From Eulemur rufifrons (Eukaryota; Chordata; Mammalia; Primates; Lemuridae), in contig NC_090989.1 in NCBI RefSeq assembly GCF_041146395.1, positions 172,205,501 to 172,269,500 on the forward strand: a stretch of 64,000 nucleotides of DNA. Direction: 5' to 3'. The position numbers and the translations under genes are program-made. Every line of letters starts with the position of its first letter. The stretch's first letter is position 1. Of the stretch, positions 61,999 through 64,000 are shown piece after piece. The notes beneath the pieces were generated by a model. That model saw nothing but the letters and a program-made list of their open reading frames with translations. It was not told where the DNA came from and ran no database searches.

Positions 61999-62431
61999 TT
62001 TTTTTTTTCCCTTGTAAGATAAGACCTTTTATTTTTCTATTACTTTATACCTTTTTTAAAGAATTTTTATATTCATGAAATTTGATTTTCTCTTCACCAC
62101 ATGCTATGAAGGAGCCAAGTTATTCTACTAATTTTACTCATGAGTAAAGAGCTTTAAGAGTCAACATGACTTTCCCAAGTCACAAAGACACAAAAAGAAA
62201 CAGAGGTGGAACAGAAATGGTAGTTGTCCCTCCTGAATCCATGTTTAATTTTATTTTGAACTATATTATACAGACATGCCAATTGCTCAAATAAATGTCC
62301 AGTGCTAATGAATTACCTATAGATCCTTAAGATGAAAAATCTTAGAAAGAGTGAGTTCTCCAGAACAGTATAAAATAGTCTGGCTAAAGACAAGAGATGA
62401 CAGGAAGACTTCAAAAACATAAAAGGATTTT

Positions 62432-62735
62432 GGAGGACAGGCATAGCGGCTCATGCCTGTAATTCCAGCACACTGAGAGGATAAGGCAGGAGGATGGCTT
62501 GTGGCCAGGAGTTAAAAGACCAGCCTGGGCAAAATAGCAAGACCCCAGCTCTACAAAAAATATAAAAATTAGCCAGGCATGGTGGCGTGTGCCCATAGTT
62601 CTGGCCACTTGGGAGGCTGATGCCAGAGGATTGGTTAGGGCCAGGAGGTGGAGGCTGCAGTGAGCTGTGATCACACCACTGCACCCAGCCTGGGTGACAG
62701 AGCAAAACGATGTCTCAAAAAAAAGTGGGGGCAGG
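62432..62735 (+). mobile_element. Alu (old, J-like)
   Basis: Both arms are present: 'ggctcatgcctgtaattcca', 'aaaattagccaggcatggtg' and 'ctgcagtgagctgtgatcac', with a short A tail near 62717-62724 followed by a second A run near 62757-62769. The long reverse-strand frame over it is spurious. Confidence 0.92.
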
Positions 62736-63249
62736 GGAGAGCAGGAATTTGTGTCAAAAAAAAAAAAAAGTCTAGCAGCATAGCATGAGGAAGCAATCAG
62801 AATAATGTAGAAGAATGATAACTCCTGATTTTTTAAAAAGTCATTGGGAAAATGCCCATACATGGGGCTTGAGGACATTGATAAGGAAAATAAATTGAGA
62901 ATTTTTTTTACTGAAGAAGAAGCCACTGAAGATCTGTTTGTGTACATCTTTATACCTATTGCTTTGTGCACTGGCTTCAAGATAAAGGAAGCTATCCTCG
63001 TCCTCAAAAAGCTTACAGGCACAATACAGAGTTAAAATACACGGCATAGGGCTAGGTCTTAATGTAATATAAACTCTATAACATGACACTGCTTGCTATA
63101 CTATGTCTCTATCAGATTTAGCAGTTGTCTCTAAAAGATAGTGTATGCATGATAAAAACTCAATACAAATGACAATAAACAACCTCAGAGAGGATATGGG
63201 GAAACAAGTCTACACACATTCACTTTGACTAAGAGCAATTCAATCATTG

Positions 63250-63790
63250 ACTTTGATTAAGAGTGTGCGTTGGTATAACCTTTCACGGGCAGTAAGTATC
63301 AGAAGACTTGCAAAAGTCACATACTCAGCAACCAGCAATTCCACTGCTACAGCACTAATCACCTAAGTGAACAAGGATATATGGACTAAGGATGTTCGTG
63401 GCAGGGTTCTTTATAATACAGGAAAGATGCAATCATCCTAAATGTCAAAGAAAACAGGATTGGTTAAACAAGGTAAAGTGTACCTAACAATGATTTTGTG
63501 TATATTCATGATGTAGTGTTCTACTCTCTGAAAAGTAAAGATGGCCTTATGTCTTAAGTGAAATCGGTAGGTAGATGCATTCTTAGCCACACTTTGTGGC
63601 TATGTATATGCACTTACACATCCAGAGGTAAGTCTGGAAGACTATAAATCAAAGTGACAACAATAGTTATCTCTGGGGGGATAATTCCAGTTGATCCTTT
63701 TCATAATGTATTTTTTGAAAATTTTTGCAATAAGCTTTTTTTTTAAATTGAGGAAAATGGTACCAAAAAGATAAAAATAATGAAAGACAT
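63250..63790 (+). mobile_element. Old L1M 3' fragment
   Basis: 'accagcaattccactgctac', 'gcagggttctttataataca' and 'atagttatctctggggggat' match the ORF2 end and 3' UTR of old L1M elements. Confidence 0.7.
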
Positions 63791-64000
63791 CTTCAAAGTG
63801 GCTACATATAGTCTTTCACCCAATGTTTGCTGAGTGCCTCTCAGAGCACCCTGAGGAGCATACACAGGCTGGCCAAAGCCAAATCCAGAAATGAAGCCTG
63901 AGATCCCAGACTAACAGCAGAGATTATCACTTGATTAACTATTATCTCCATCTCCAGGGTGACTATGTTACCCATGGGTCACAAAATTTGGAGCTTGTTC

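Noticed and set aside
62411..63022. 203-codon open frame on the minus strand, the longest in the window
   Set aside because: It runs through the antisense of an Alu and its A-rich tail. Such frames are common artefacts of Alu sequence.

Overview
This window is host nuclear DNA from a primate, most likely a strepsirrhine (lemur, loris or galago group). It carries interrupted, spliced coding sequence with GT/AG junctions, Alu elements, primate-type L1 tails, MaLR LTRs, MIR and L2. The two best preserved Alus (37335-37662 and 54216-54574) have features I associate with strepsirrhine Alus: an extended spacer between the two monomers and a right-arm wording close to 'gctaggctgatgccac'. The species cannot be named from this window alone.

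The only protein-coding gene I can defend is SUCLG2, the beta subunit of GTP-forming succinyl-CoA ligase, on the minus strand. Four consecutive internal exons lie at 13490-13589, 12505-12595, 6759-6911 and 4514-4603. They have canonical splice sites and compatible phases and encode one continuous stretch of about 145 residues of the ATP-grasp nucleotide-binding region. The first exons, the C-terminal exons and the promoter lie outside the window. Everything from 13590 to 64000 reads as one very long SUCLG2 intron (at least 50.4 kb), and 1-4513 is part of the next intron downstream.

The intronic sequence is a record of transposition. From left to right: a Tigger-like DNA transposon split by an Alu (614-1665); MIR, L2 and old L1 fragments around the exons; a 5'-truncated L1 with a 16-bp target duplication (18232-19963); a solo MST-type LTR flanked by CCAAG (21319-21703); further MLT1-type LTRs (10025, 25826, 38506, 46896, 53634, 61108); and Alus at 760, 8493, 37335, 41275, 54216 and 62432.

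The most structured region is 50170-56516. One old L1 copy is cut into four pieces by a nearly complete but dead hAT transposon, an MLT1-like LTR that itself holds an Alu, and a younger L1 tail. The hAT element carries a recognisable BED-finger transposase, reverse oriented, with stops and frame breaks.

I found no prokaryotic genes, CRISPR arrays, tRNA or rRNA genes, and no convincing new system. Possible leads are a well-formed candidate cryptic exon (44734-44794), an unidentified charged reading frame (61741-61998), a 52-bp local direct duplication (32334 and 32766), a perfect 14-bp hairpin (16700-16732) and an uninterrupted G18 tract (42216-42233). Repeat boundaries come from reading by eye and are approximate unless a target duplication fixes them.
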